Positions 7,620 through 15,196 of a stretch of 25,842 nucleotides of DNA are shown here, in pieces. The notes beneath the pieces are model-generated. The model saw only the letters and a list, made by a program, of their open reading frames with translations, was not told where the DNA came from and searched no databases. A program made the translations under genes and the position numbers. Source of the DNA: NBML01 sp029939535 (GTDB lineage Bacteria > Desulfobacterota > Desulfobacteria > Desulfobacterales > Desulfobacteraceae); NCBI GenBank assembly GCA_029939535.1, contig JAOZST010000040.1, forward strand, positions 1 through 25,842. The letters are read 5' to 3'. How positions within the stretch are numbered: position 1 is the stretch's first letter; each line of letters begins with the position of its first letter.

Positions 7620-8963
7620 TTATTCATCCACCAATAGTATCTGAAGATCCATTACATTGGTTTGTGTCGGACCAGTGATCAGAAGATCTCCCAATGATTG
7701 AAAAAATGGATATGAATTGTTGTGGGCAAGATGTTGGGATGCGGACAGACCAGCACAATCAGCCCGTGTAACCGTGGAACCGTCAACAAAAGCACCTGCT
7801 GCATCTGTCGGTCCATCCGTACCATCCGTACCAGCAGACAAAAGCAGAGTCGATGAATTACCTGATATTTCAATGCCTGCAGCCAGAGCAAGTTCGGTAT
7901 TCCGTCCACCTTTACCTTTACCTCTTATTGTAACTGTTGTCTCGCCGCCGGAAAGCAAACATACAGGAGGGGGTATTGGGCGGCCTGAAAGTCTGATCTC
8001 TTTGGCAATTGCACATAAAACTTTGGCAACTTCCGCAGCCTCACCCTGGATCATGGAAGAAAGAACGAGCGGTGTAAACCCCTGGTGTCTGGCTTCTTCT
8101 TCAGCTGCAGATATTGCATCGGAAATACTACCGATAATCAGGTTATCTACATTGGTAAATTCAAGTGCTCCAGGCTTTGAGGTTTCCTGAACCTGACCGG
8201 CTGTCCCCTCATTAATTCTGGTACAAACAGATTTTGGAATTTTATCCCAGATCGAATGTCGCTTCAGTATCTCCATACAGTCATCAAATGATCCGGTATC
8301 GGGTGCGGATAGTCCTGATCCTATAATGTCAAGGTCATCACCAATGACATCGGATAATATCAATGAAATGATACGGGCGCCGTTGGCATGACGGCATAAC
8401 TGCCCTCCCTTGATCTGTGAGAGATGTTTTCGAATGGTATTGATCTCATGGATAGTTGCTCCGCAGTCCAATAGCAGTCGAGTAACTTCCTGTTTGTCTT
8501 CCAGGCTGACTCCCTTTGCCGGAGCCGGGGTAAGTGCAGAAGCACCTCCGGAGATCATGCATAGAATCAGATCTTTGGGGCCGGCTTTTGAGACCAGTTT
8601 TAAAAGTTCCTTTGTAGCATTAACCCCGTCAGCATCAGGAACCGGGTGGCCGGCTTCCATTATCCGGCAGCGACTTAAAGGAACTCCATGCCGGTATTTA
8701 GTAATCACCAGTCCGTCGTGGATATAATTACCCAGAAGCTCTTCCGCCCATTGCACCATAATGGCTGAGGCTTTGCCAGCACCAATTAGATAGATTTTTT
8801 TGGTATCTTCAAGACAGTATTGGGTTTTTCCGATTTGTAAATTGCCGTCAGTGATTCTGATATGTCTGTTTAAGCAGACAACCGGATTTACGGCCTGTAT
8901 CCCGGCATTGAATATAGCTTGTGCTGCCTTTTTTAAATCCTTTGTAGATTCAACCCAACTCAA
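7620..8963 (-). CDS. Glycerate kinase, MOFRL family
   Basis: This 447-residue protein belongs to the GckA/TtuD-type glycerate kinases, which phosphorylate D-glycerate (usually to 2-phosphoglycerate) to feed serine, glyoxylate or hydroxypyruvate carbon into glycolysis. Family signatures are GAGKA (61-65), MISGGASAL, NTIRKHLSQIKGGQL, LSDVIGDDLDIIGSG and, in the C-terminal MOFRL domain, LSGGETTV, GKGGRNTELAL and AGTDGTDGPTDAAGA. The length is normal. The start is a TTG at 8963 preceded by AAAGGA at good spacing; no ATG would give a full N-terminus. Its neighbours give no pathway partner: the channel gene lies downstream and transposase debris upstream. Stereochemistry and product position (2- or 3-phosphate) cannot be read from sequence. 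Confidence 0.92.
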   Translation of the reverse strand: MSWVESTKDLKKAAQAIFNAGIQAVNPVVCLNRHIRITDGNLQIGKTQYCLEDTKKIYLIGAGKASAIMVQWAEELLGNYIHDGLVITKYRHGVPLSRCRIMEAGHPVPDADGVNATKELLKLVSKAGPKDLILCMISGGASALTPAPAKGVSLEDKQEVTRLLLDCGATIHEINTIRKHLSQIKGGQLCRHANGARIISLILSDVIGDDLDIIGSGLSAPDTGSFDDCMEILKRHSIWDKIPKSVCTRINEGTAGQVQETSKPGALEFTNVDNLIIGSISDAISAAEEEARHQGFTPLVLSSMIQGEAAEVAKVLCAIAKEIRLSGRPIPPPVCLLSGGETTVTIRGKGKGGRNTELALAAGIEISGNSSTLLLSAGTDGTDGPTDAAGAFVDGSTVTRADCAGLSASQHLAHNNSYPFFQSLGDLLITGPTQTNVMDLQILLVDE

Positions 8964-9091
8964 AATATTGATCCTTTATAAGATGTTATTTTCCATTTGA
9001 ATTTGTAAATGGGAACGCCTTTTGGACTTTATTTCCAAACTCTTCAGAACTTAAATAAATATAGTAAATTCAATGATTTACCTTGCAAAAA

Positions 9092-9153
9092 CCTCTGTTT
9101 AAGTGTATAGTTCTTAAGACACCAATCAAAAAGAATAAACACAAAAACAGAGG
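9092..9153. repeat. Inverted repeat covering the ribosome-binding site of the next short ORF
   Basis: The arms 9092-9105 (CCTCTGTTTAAGTG) and 9140-9153 (CACAAAAACAGAGG) match at 12 of 14 positions, with a 34-base spacer. The right arm contains AGAGG, the only plausible ribosome-binding site for the ORF starting at 9158. A folded mRNA would hide this site. Such hairpins near the end of mobile elements can limit transposase translation. Confidence 0.5.
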
Positions 9154-9157
9154 CAAT

Positions 9158-9298
9158 ATGCATACAAAAAATATCAGACGGATAGTGATAAAGCAATTAA
9201 AATATAATCACCCACGCTGGAAAAAAATGAGCAAGAAATCCAAAAAGGAACTTTTGCAACAAGTCATGGATGAAGCAACCATTCCCGGAGACAAGTAG
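9158..9298 (+). pseudogene. 46-codon basic ORF, possible transposase N-terminal fragment
   Basis: ATG at 9158 (after AGAGG) opens a 46-residue, lysine-rich product containing RRIVIKQLKYNHPRWKKMSK and then KKELLQQVMDEATIPGDK. From memory, this helical pattern (a conserved H/N-PxWxKM followed by KKE and a DE.. end) resembles the beginning of a transposase family whose next segment is like the ISDHEIL...TGFSMFSLK region found on the opposite strand at 9380-9649. I infer that both are parts of one rearranged element, but the match is unchecked; it could also be an independent small basic protein. The hairpin upstream would mask its translation start. Confidence 0.4.
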
Positions 9299-9379
9299 TA
9301 AATTCTGATTTTGCGATTTATTCCTTGGATGTTGCGGACTTCAATCGGTAATCTTCATCAAATTCGAAATTTTCCGACT

Positions 9380-9649
9380 TTAGATACCCTGATCATTTTG
9401 TTCAGGCGAGCATATTTCTGAATTTTGAAACATTAATCCTATCACTTTGTGTAAAGTCAATAAGCTTAGGGGTAAAATTGTTTTACTCCAAGTATCGCAG
9501 GGAATGTCTTTTATCAAATAAACTGAGTGAAGGTTATTGTCAGACATTCTTCTATTACCAAAAGCCAATAGTGAGGGCTCTTTAAGAGAGAACATTGAAA
9601 ATCCGGTCATTAATGCATTTGCTAATAATATTTCATGGTCGCTGATCAT
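9380..9649 (-). pseudogene. Decayed transposase segment (N-terminal region)
   Basis: This minus-strand frame of 89 codons contains ISDHEILLANALMTGFSMFS followed by LKEPSLLAFGNRR and a stretch ending IKDIPCDTW. This resembles the N-terminal region of a transposase family with a D..M.G..MF.LK.PSLL.F pattern followed by a LY.I...P.DT motif. No catalytic DDE region follows; the frame loses similarity after about residue 60 and ends. In-frame stop TGA occurs just upstream of the ATG, so the true N-terminus is missing. It is best described as a relic. It lies opposite in orientation to the possible N-terminal fragment at 9158-9298, which would require an inversion or two insertions. Confidence 0.5.
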
Positions 9650-9754
9650 AAATGATCATACGAAGTTTGTTTATAAGAGATGGGAATATTGAGGTGTTAT
9701 TTAGTTAATTACGTCACAGTAGGTAGCAATAGTTTACGAAAGATGCCATATTAG

Positions 9755-10083
9755 GTCCTTGCTATCTATGCATTGCAACCGTCTCCGGGAATTGCTGTGG
9801 ATGAAGTAGTGAAAAAATATGATTATTCTCAGACCTTAGATCTTCCCATAGAGTCCTGCAATGTATCCGAGGTACGCCGAATGATAGAAATCGGATTGGG
9901 TATCGGCCTTCTACCGATTTATTTGGCCGCTCCTTACGAGCAATCCTGAACTCTGTGGAGGCTCCCGCCCTATGATATGATGAAGTTCCAAGCGATGACA
10001 TCTATTTGATTTACAATCCCGCAACTAATTTCAGTCTTGCGGAATGTGTTTTCCTTGGCCAGTTATTCTCAACGGATTTGTAG
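9755..10083 (+). pseudogene. LysR-family regulator, C-terminal remnant with frameshift and stop
   Basis: Translation of the plus strand gives, in one frame, ALQPSPGIAVDEVVKKYDYS and then a stretch with ESCNVSEVRRMIEIGLGIG followed by LLPIYLAAP (9755 to about 9948). This is the effector-binding domain of a LysR-type regulator, with the characteristic VRRMIEIGLGIGLLP element. The frame then hits TGA, and the continuation lies in another frame as YDEVPSDDIYLIYNPATNFS followed by LAECVFLGQLFSTDL, after an in-frame TGA at 9973-9975 and ending at TAG 10081-10083. A frameshift plus a nonsense codon, and absence of the DNA-binding half, mark it as a pseudogene. Its original target is unknown; the regulated gene may have been lost with the adjoining rearrangement. 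Confidence 0.7.
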
Positions 10084-10260
10084 TATGCACAAAAGTTTTA
10101 AATTTTGGTTTTTGAGAAAACAGGTAAGGTTCTATTTGATTATTGAAATTGTGCTTGCCGCTATCAATTATTATTGTTTGGCGAAAAAAAATATTTTATA
10201 TTACCATGCTCCAGATAGATTTTTGACCAGAAGATAAATTAAGATTAAATAAGGGAAATT

Positions 10261-11058
10261 ATGGACTTGAAAGGAATATTGAATAATTTTAAAGCACTTG
10301 GGTTTACTGAATATGAAGGGAAAGTATATTTATCCTTATTGGGCCACAATCCATCCAGTGCCTATAACATATCACAGAATTCCGGAGTTCCGCATTCCCG
10401 AGTTTATGATATTACAAGAAGACTAATAAAAAAAAAATATGTGGTTTCCCAGGGAACCAATCCTGAACTTTATTCTCCCATAGGGCCTGAGGAGCTGATA
10501 GGCACTCTTAAGCGGGACAATGCCAGGTTAACCGGAGAACTTCAAAAACAACTTGAGTCCATCAATTTTGAACCCGACTTTGATCCAGTATGGAATCTTT
10601 CCGGACCAAAGGAAGCCATTGAAGTTTCCCTTGAACTCATTGAATCAGCCCAAAAAGAGATCTATATTGGTTTATGGGATAAAGATCTTAAAATTTTCAA
10701 GGATGCCTTGCATAAACGCCACAATGACGGTGTAAAAGTCTATATATTGATTTATGGTAGCATGGAACTGGATTTTGGTAATGTTTTTTATCATAGTGTT
10801 ACGAATATTGAGGATGTAAAAACAAATGGTACAACCCTTGATCTTGTAATTGATTCAAAGGCCTGCGTTACGGGAAATCTTGGAGGCGCAAAAAAAGATC
10901 AGGTTGTCTGGACAAAAAATAAAGGGTTGGTAAAATCCATTGAAGGGTATCTTATCCATGATTTTTTTATTTCGGAAATTGGTAAAAAATTTGGAAATGA
11001 AATTGATAAAGCTTTTGGCCCTAACCTGACAAAACTTAGAAAAAAATATAAACATTAA
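10261..11058 (+). CDS. TrmB-family transcriptional regulator
   Basis: This 265-residue protein has an N-terminal winged helix of the TrmB type (about residues 8-75), with FKALGFTEYEGKVYLSLL, then SGVPHSRVYDITRRLIKKKY as recognition helix and wing, followed by GTNPELYSPIGPEELI and a helical linker. The C-terminal part (about 105-245) resembles the PLD-like effector domain common to TrmB proteins. Such regulators bind a metabolite and repress or activate nearby genes. AAGGGAAA precedes the ATG. It lies 133 bases upstream of the arcC remnant in the same direction, so I infer control of the arginine-deiminase operon; an inverted repeat in this gap is a possible operator. The ligand is unknown; arginine or a downstream product would fit the neighbours. 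The 177 bases before the gene show only AT-rich sequence. Confidence 0.85.
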   Translation: MDLKGILNNFKALGFTEYEGKVYLSLLGHNPSSAYNISQNSGVPHSRVYDITRRLIKKKYVVSQGTNPELYSPIGPEELIGTLKRDNARLTGELQKQLESINFEPDFDPVWNLSGPKEAIEVSLELIESAQKEIYIGLWDKDLKIFKDALHKRHNDGVKVYILIYGSMELDFGNVFYHSVTNIEDVKTNGTTLDLVIDSKACVTGNLGGAKKDQVVWTKNKGLVKSIEGYLIHDFFISEIGKKFGNEIDKAFGPNLTKLRKKYKH

Positions 11059-11110
11059 ATAAGAAAATTTTCCAGGGTGAGAATCCTTTGTTGATTTTAC
11101 AATATTTTTC

Positions 11111-11151
11111 TTGACTATATGAATTTTATCAATTACTACTTCAGTAGTGAT
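11111..11151 (+). promoter_or_regulatory. Candidate promoter and operator of the arginine operon
   Basis: TTGACT (11111-11116) is followed after 17 bases by TACTAC (11134-11139), a weak -35/-10 pair. An imperfect inverted repeat, ATTACTAC (11132-11139) and GTAGTGAT (11144-11151), with 7 of 8 pairs and a TTCA spacer, overlaps this -10. A regulator bound here would block polymerase, and the adjacent TrmB protein is the obvious candidate. Inferred only from position. Confidence 0.4.
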
Positions 11152-11191
11152 AATCAATTTATGTCATAAATTTAAACAGTTGGTGGTGTGT

Positions 11192-11573
11192 ATGGAAAAC
11201 AAGAAAAAACTTGCAGTTATTGCTCTGGGTGGAAATGCCCTGCTCAGGGGGGCCCAGATAGGGACAATTGAGGAACAGGAACAAAATACCTTTGAAACAA
11301 TTGAAAGTATGGTCTATCTCATAGAAGAGGGCTATGATCTGGTTATCAGCCATGGAAACGGACCCCAGGTCGGCAATATCCTGATGCGGAATGATGCGGG
11401 CGAGCAAACCTATGATATCCCTCAAATGCCACTTGATGTCTGTGTTGCCGATTCCCAGGGCGGCATTAAGTTTTATTGAACAAGGTGGAGATAAAAGTAT
11501 TATTACCGAAGCAACCAAGTTGGTGGATAGAAAATATGGATCAAAAATTACAATGGAATATAACAAGGAGTGA
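11192..11573 (+). pseudogene. arcC: Carbamate kinase with large internal deletion
   Basis: The N-terminal part (ATG 11192) encodes KKLAVIALGGNALL, the family glycine loop, then SHGNGPQVGNILMRNDAG and PQMPLDVCVADSQGG, all typical of carbamate kinase up to about residue 90. The sequence then jumps straight to the C-terminal end, AALSFIEQGGDKSIITEATK followed by LVDRKYGSKITMEYNKE (to TGA 11571-11573), in a different frame. Carbamate kinases are about 310 residues, so roughly 180 codons with the ATP-binding half are gone and the reading frame is broken; translation stops at 11479. The junction lies around 11459-11465 (GGCGGC). Carbamate kinase makes ATP from carbamoyl phosphate as the last step of the arginine deiminase pathway, so this locus cannot supply that step. 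Position first in the operon, before arcB, is as expected for arc genes. Confidence 0.88.
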
Positions 11574-11623
11574 TTCAAGAAATTAATTAAAATTTATTAC
11601 AGATTAACACAGGAGATGATTTT

Positions 11624-12625
11624 ATGGCTTTTAATTTAACAAATAGAAATTTTTTAAAACTGTTAGATTTTACACCAAAGGAAATCAAATTTTTATTGGA
11701 TCTTTCCTTTGATTTGAAAAAAGCAAAATATTGTGGAACCGAAAAACCTCGCATGGCAGGAAAAAATATTGCCTTGATATTTGAAAAGTCATCCACGCGC
11801 ACACGGTGTGCATTTGAAGTGGCCGCTTTTGATCAGGGGGCACATGTAACCTATTTGGGACCATCCGGATCACAGATCGGACATAAAGAGTCCATGAAAG
11901 ATACCGCCAGAGTATTGGGCAGGATGTATGATGGGATAGAATACCGTGGTTTTGCCCAGGAAACTGTTGAAATATTAGGGGAATATGCCGGGGTCTCTGT
12001 GTGGAACGGTTTGACAAATGAATTTCATCCAACGCAGATTCTGGCTGATTTTTTAACAATGATAGAGCATTGTGACAAACCGTTGAGAAACATATCATTC
12101 TGCTACATGGGTGATGCGAAAAATAACATGGGAAATTCTCTCATGGTTGGGGCTGCGAAAATGGGTATGGATTTTAGAGCAGCCGCACCCAGGCAATGCC
12201 AGCCCGAGGAATCCCTGGTAAAAGAGTGTGAGAAAATTGCAGAATCAACCAATGCAAATATCACTTTGACAGAAAATATTGAAGAAGCTGTCAAGAATGT
12301 GGATTTTATCTACACAGATGTATGGGTTTCAATGGGAGAAGCACAAGAAGTCTGGGAAGAAAGAATTAAACTCCTTACACCCTACCAGGTGAATCAGAAT
12401 GTTATGGATATGACTGGTAATAAAGATGTGAAATTTATGCATTGTTTGCCTGCCTTCCACGACCGACACACAACTATTGGTGAAGAAATTTATCAAAAGT
12501 ATGGTTTGGAAGCACTTGAAGTAACCGACGACGTCATTGAATCAGACGCATCCATTGTAATGGATGAGGCAGAAAACAGGATGCACACCATCAAAGCGGT
12601 TATGGTTGCAACATTGGGACGGTGA
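11624..12625 (+). CDS. arcB: Ornithine carbamoyltransferase (catabolic-type context)
   Basis: This 333-residue enzyme exchanges carbamoyl phosphate + ornithine with citrulline + phosphate. Key motifs are the carbamoyl-phosphate loop SSTRTR (56-61), the FHPTQILADFLT segment, the GDAKNNMGNS phosphate/ornithine loop, and HCLPAFHD with the catalytic cysteine at about 274. Length matches the family and the STRTRCAFEVAA form is usual for ornithine rather than aspartate carbamoyltransferase. An AGGAGA ribosome-binding site lies upstream of the ATG. It is 50 bases after the arcC remnant and 17 before arcA. Beside arginine deiminase it most likely works in the catabolic direction (phosphorolysis of citrulline), hence arcB rather than argF; the sequence alone does not prove direction. 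Confidence 0.94.
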   Translation: MAFNLTNRNFLKLLDFTPKEIKFLLDLSFDLKKAKYCGTEKPRMAGKNIALIFEKSSTRTRCAFEVAAFDQGAHVTYLGPSGSQIGHKESMKDTARVLGRMYDGIEYRGFAQETVEILGEYAGVSVWNGLTNEFHPTQILADFLTMIEHCDKPLRNISFCYMGDAKNNMGNSLMVGAAKMGMDFRAAAPRQCQPEESLVKECEKIAESTNANITLTENIEEAVKNVDFIYTDVWVSMGEAQEVWEERIKLLTPYQVNQNVMDMTGNKDVKFMHCLPAFHDRHTTIGEEIYQKYGLEALEVTDDVIESDASIVMDEAENRMHTIKAVMVATLGR

Positions 12626-12642
12626 GTTCTACAGGAGGGAAC

Positions 12643-13902
12643 ATGGAAAGAATCAAAGTAGAAGTAAATTCTGAAATAGGAGAACTTGAAGCCGTCATTC
12701 TCCATGCTCCGGGTCCGGAGGTTGAAAATATGACCCCGGAGAATGCCCAACGTGCCCTCTACAGCGATATTTTAAATCTTTCTGAAGTAAAAAAAGAATA
12801 CACACAGTTTAAAAAAATACTTGAAAAACATACAACGGTTTTCTTTGTAAAAGATCTGCTGGAAGATGTTTTAAAAAATGATGCCGTCAAAAAAGCCCTC
12901 TTAAAGGATATTTTTAAATATGAGAACGTCCAGGAAAATATATCTTTCCTGCATTCAAAAACTGCTTCTGAACTGGCCGGTCAATTAATTGAAGGCGTGG
13001 TGATGAAAAAAGACAATTTAACAAATTTTTTTGATCCGGAACGGTATTCTCTTCATCCCCTGCACAATTTTTTCTTTACCCGGGATGCGTCTACCAGTAT
13101 TGGCAATGAGGTTTTGATTAACTGTATGGCCAATAAAGTAAGGGAAAGAGAAAGTTTAATAATGGAGAGTATTTTTAATCATCACCCTATATTTGAAACC
13201 CAGACAATAAATCCATTCCGTTCAAGGAAACAAGTGCCGGGTTTGACAAGTGAAGGTGGAGATATTTTAGTGGTGCGGGAAGATGTACTGTTGATAGGTG
13301 TTGGCATGCGAACATCATCCCAGGGCATTGATTTTATTTTAAATCACCTGAAACATCAAAAAATGAAAAAACATATTATTGTTCAGGAGCTGCCTGAATC
13401 ACCGGAATCATTTATTCATCTGGATATGGTATTTACATTTATAGATAAAACCCATTGCATGATATACGAGCCCGTAATCCTTTCTTCAGGACAGCTGCGA
13501 ACCATTCATATTAAAATCCAGGATGGAGAGACGCTGATTTCCGAAGAAAAGGATATTTTGTCTGTTTTACGTAAGCTGGATGTTAACGTAAGACCGATTT
13601 TATGTGGCGGACACAATGATCCCTGGATCCAGAAACGGGAACAATGGCATAGCGGAACTAATTTTTTTGCCATGGCGCCGGGCAAATTAATGGGGTACAG
13701 GCGAAATGAATCTACACTTGAAGAACTAAATAAGATGGGGTATGCCATTCTTTCTGCAGAAGATGTTATCAATAATAAAATTGATATCAAAATGTACAAC
13801 AAATATGTGGTTACCATTTTTGGTTCTGAACTTGCCCGTGGTGGTGGTGGCGCACGGTGCATGACAATGCCTGTCAAACGAAAACCAGTGAACTGGATAT
13901 AA
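12643..13902 (+). CDS. arcA: Arginine deiminase
   Basis: This 419-residue enzyme hydrolyses L-arginine to citrulline and ammonia, the first step of the deiminase pathway. It has the guanidine-modifying-enzyme catalytic set: FFTRDAS (Asp148), SEGGDILVV (Glu204), FIHLDMVFTF (His259, Asp261) and ELARGGGGARCMTMP with the nucleophile Cys406, the same number as in the Pseudomonas aeruginosa enzyme. The family start ELEAVILHAPGPEVENMTPE is complete. The ATG at 12643 follows GGAGGG; a slightly longer frame overlapping arcB is not needed. All catalytic residues are intact, so the enzyme should be active, unlike arcC upstream. It is followed 17 bases later by rocD. Confidence 0.96.
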   Translation: MERIKVEVNSEIGELEAVILHAPGPEVENMTPENAQRALYSDILNLSEVKKEYTQFKKILEKHTTVFFVKDLLEDVLKNDAVKKALLKDIFKYENVQENISFLHSKTASELAGQLIEGVVMKKDNLTNFFDPERYSLHPLHNFFFTRDASTSIGNEVLINCMANKVRERESLIMESIFNHHPIFETQTINPFRSRKQVPGLTSEGGDILVVREDVLLIGVGMRTSSQGIDFILNHLKHQKMKKHIIVQELPESPESFIHLDMVFTFIDKTHCMIYEPVILSSGQLRTIHIKIQDGETLISEEKDILSVLRKLDVNVRPILCGGHNDPWIQKREQWHSGTNFFAMAPGKLMGYRRNESTLEELNKMGYAILSAEDVINNKIDIKMYNKYVVTIFGSELARGGGGARCMTMPVKRKPVNWI

Positions 13903-13919
13903 AAAAAGGAAGGTATTTT

Positions 13920-15119
13920 ATGAAAGCAGCAGAATTAATCAATCTTGAAGACCGATACGGTGCGAAGAATTACAAACCTCTGGATGTGGTGTTGAGCAAG
14001 GGAAAGGGCATCTGGGTGTGGGACGTTGATGGAAATAAATACATGGATTGTCTGTCTGCATATTCAGCAGTCAATCAGGGACATTGTCACCCGAAAATCC
14101 GGCAGGCGATGCTGGAACAGTCTGAGAAACTGACCTTAACCTCCCGGGCGTTTCGCAATGATCAGCTGGCCTTGTTGTACGAAGAGCTTTGCAAACTGAC
14201 TGATTCCCATAAGGTTCTTCCCATGAATTCCGGTGCAGAGGCTGTTGAAACTGTGATCAAATGTGCCAGAAAATGGGGATATGAATCCAAGGACGTCCCA
14301 GAAGGGCAGGCCGAAATTATAGTGTGCAATGATAATTTCCATGGTAGAACGTTGTCTATTATCGGATTCAGTACGGATGAAAACGCCAGGCAAAATTTCG
14401 GTCCGTTTACCCCGGGGTTTAAAACCATTCCATTTGGTGATGCTGAGGCCCTGGAACAGGCCATTAATCCTAATACTGTGGCATTTCTTGTAGAACCCGT
14501 ACAAGGAGAAGCCGGCGTAATTATCCCTCCCAAAGGATACTTAAAAAAGGTCCGTAACATCTGTACAGACAAAAATGTTCTTTTGATCTTGGATGAAATT
14601 CAAACCGGTCTTGGCAGGACAGGAAAGTTGCTGGCCGAAGAACATGAAGGTATTCAAGCGGACCTCACCCTCATTGGAAAAGCCTTGTCAGGCGGTTTCT
14701 ATCCTGTGTCAGCAGTATTGTCCAATGAGGCAGTGCTGGGGCTGCTGCAGCCGGGTCAGCATGGCAGTACATTTGGCGGCAATCCCCTGGCGTGTGCCGT
14801 GGCAAGACAGGCCCTGAAGGTATTGGTGGAGGAAAATATGGTTGAAAATGCAGAGAAGATGGGTACCTATTTTCTGGCAGAACTAAAAAAAATCAAACAC
14901 AATAACATCAAAGAGGTTCGGGGTATCGGTCTGATGATTGCCATTGAATTAAAAGAAGGAACCCCGGGGGGTGCCAGGGCGATTTGCAAATCTCTCATGA
15001 AAATGGGAATCCTCTGCAAGGAAACCCATACCAACATCATCCGGTTTGCCCCGCCCCTGGTTATTCAAAAACAGGATATTGACTGGGCCGTGGATAAAAT
15101 AAAGGATGCCTTTGCCTGA
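13920..15119 (+). CDS. rocD: Ornithine aminotransferase (ornithine-oxo-acid transaminase)
   Basis: This 399-residue PLP enzyme of fold type I, class III transfers the delta-amino group of ornithine to 2-oxoglutarate, giving glutamate semialdehyde (spontaneously pyrroline-5-carboxylate) and glutamate. The N-terminal part YGAKNYKPLDVVLSKGKGIW and the LSAYSAVNQGHCHPKI segment are characteristic of RocD rather than acetylornithine aminotransferase. Other motifs are MNSGAEAVETVIK, FHGRTLSIIGFS, EPVQGEAGVIIP, DEIQTGLGRTG and the PLP lysine in LIGKALSGGFYP (Lys254). AAGGAAGG precedes the ATG at 13920, 17 bases after arcA. In the operon it would consume ornithine released by ArcB and so pull the pathway towards proline/glutamate instead of exporting ornithine. 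Confidence 0.92.
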   Translation: MKAAELINLEDRYGAKNYKPLDVVLSKGKGIWVWDVDGNKYMDCLSAYSAVNQGHCHPKIRQAMLEQSEKLTLTSRAFRNDQLALLYEELCKLTDSHKVLPMNSGAEAVETVIKCARKWGYESKDVPEGQAEIIVCNDNFHGRTLSIIGFSTDENARQNFGPFTPGFKTIPFGDAEALEQAINPNTVAFLVEPVQGEAGVIIPPKGYLKKVRNICTDKNVLLILDEIQTGLGRTGKLLAEEHEGIQADLTLIGKALSGGFYPVSAVLSNEAVLGLLQPGQHGSTFGGNPLACAVARQALKVLVEENMVENAEKMGTYFLAELKKIKHNNIKEVRGIGLMIAIELKEGTPGGARAICKSLMKMGILCKETHTNIIRFAPPLVIQKQDIDWAVDKIKDAFA

Positions 15120-15120
15120 T

Positions 15121-15192
15121 CTTATTCCCCAACAATTATAATTTATCCGATCCTTACCTTTTTCTGGAATAAGGATAATACAATTAGGAGGT
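15121..15192 (+). promoter_or_regulatory. Possible alternative hairpins in the pyrB leader
   Basis: In the 77-base gap between rocD and pyrB, GGAATAAG (15166-15173) can pair with CTTATTCC (15121-15128), while the overlapping TAAGGAT (15170-15176) can pair with ATCCTTA (15150-15156). The two helices exclude each other and lie just before the AGGAGG ribosome-binding site (15187-15192), with a T run (15159-15163) between. This layout would allow attenuation or translational control of pyrB, but the stems are short and AT-rich. Confidence 0.3.
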
Positions 15193-15196
15193 CAAC

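Noticed and set aside
9762..10001. 79-codon minus-strand frame
   Set aside because: It lies opposite the LysR remnant, which is recognisable on the plus strand.
10037..10237. 66-codon plus-strand frame before the TrmB gene
   Set aside because: It overlaps the LysR tail, then runs through AT-rich spacer; no ribosome-binding site and no recognisable family.
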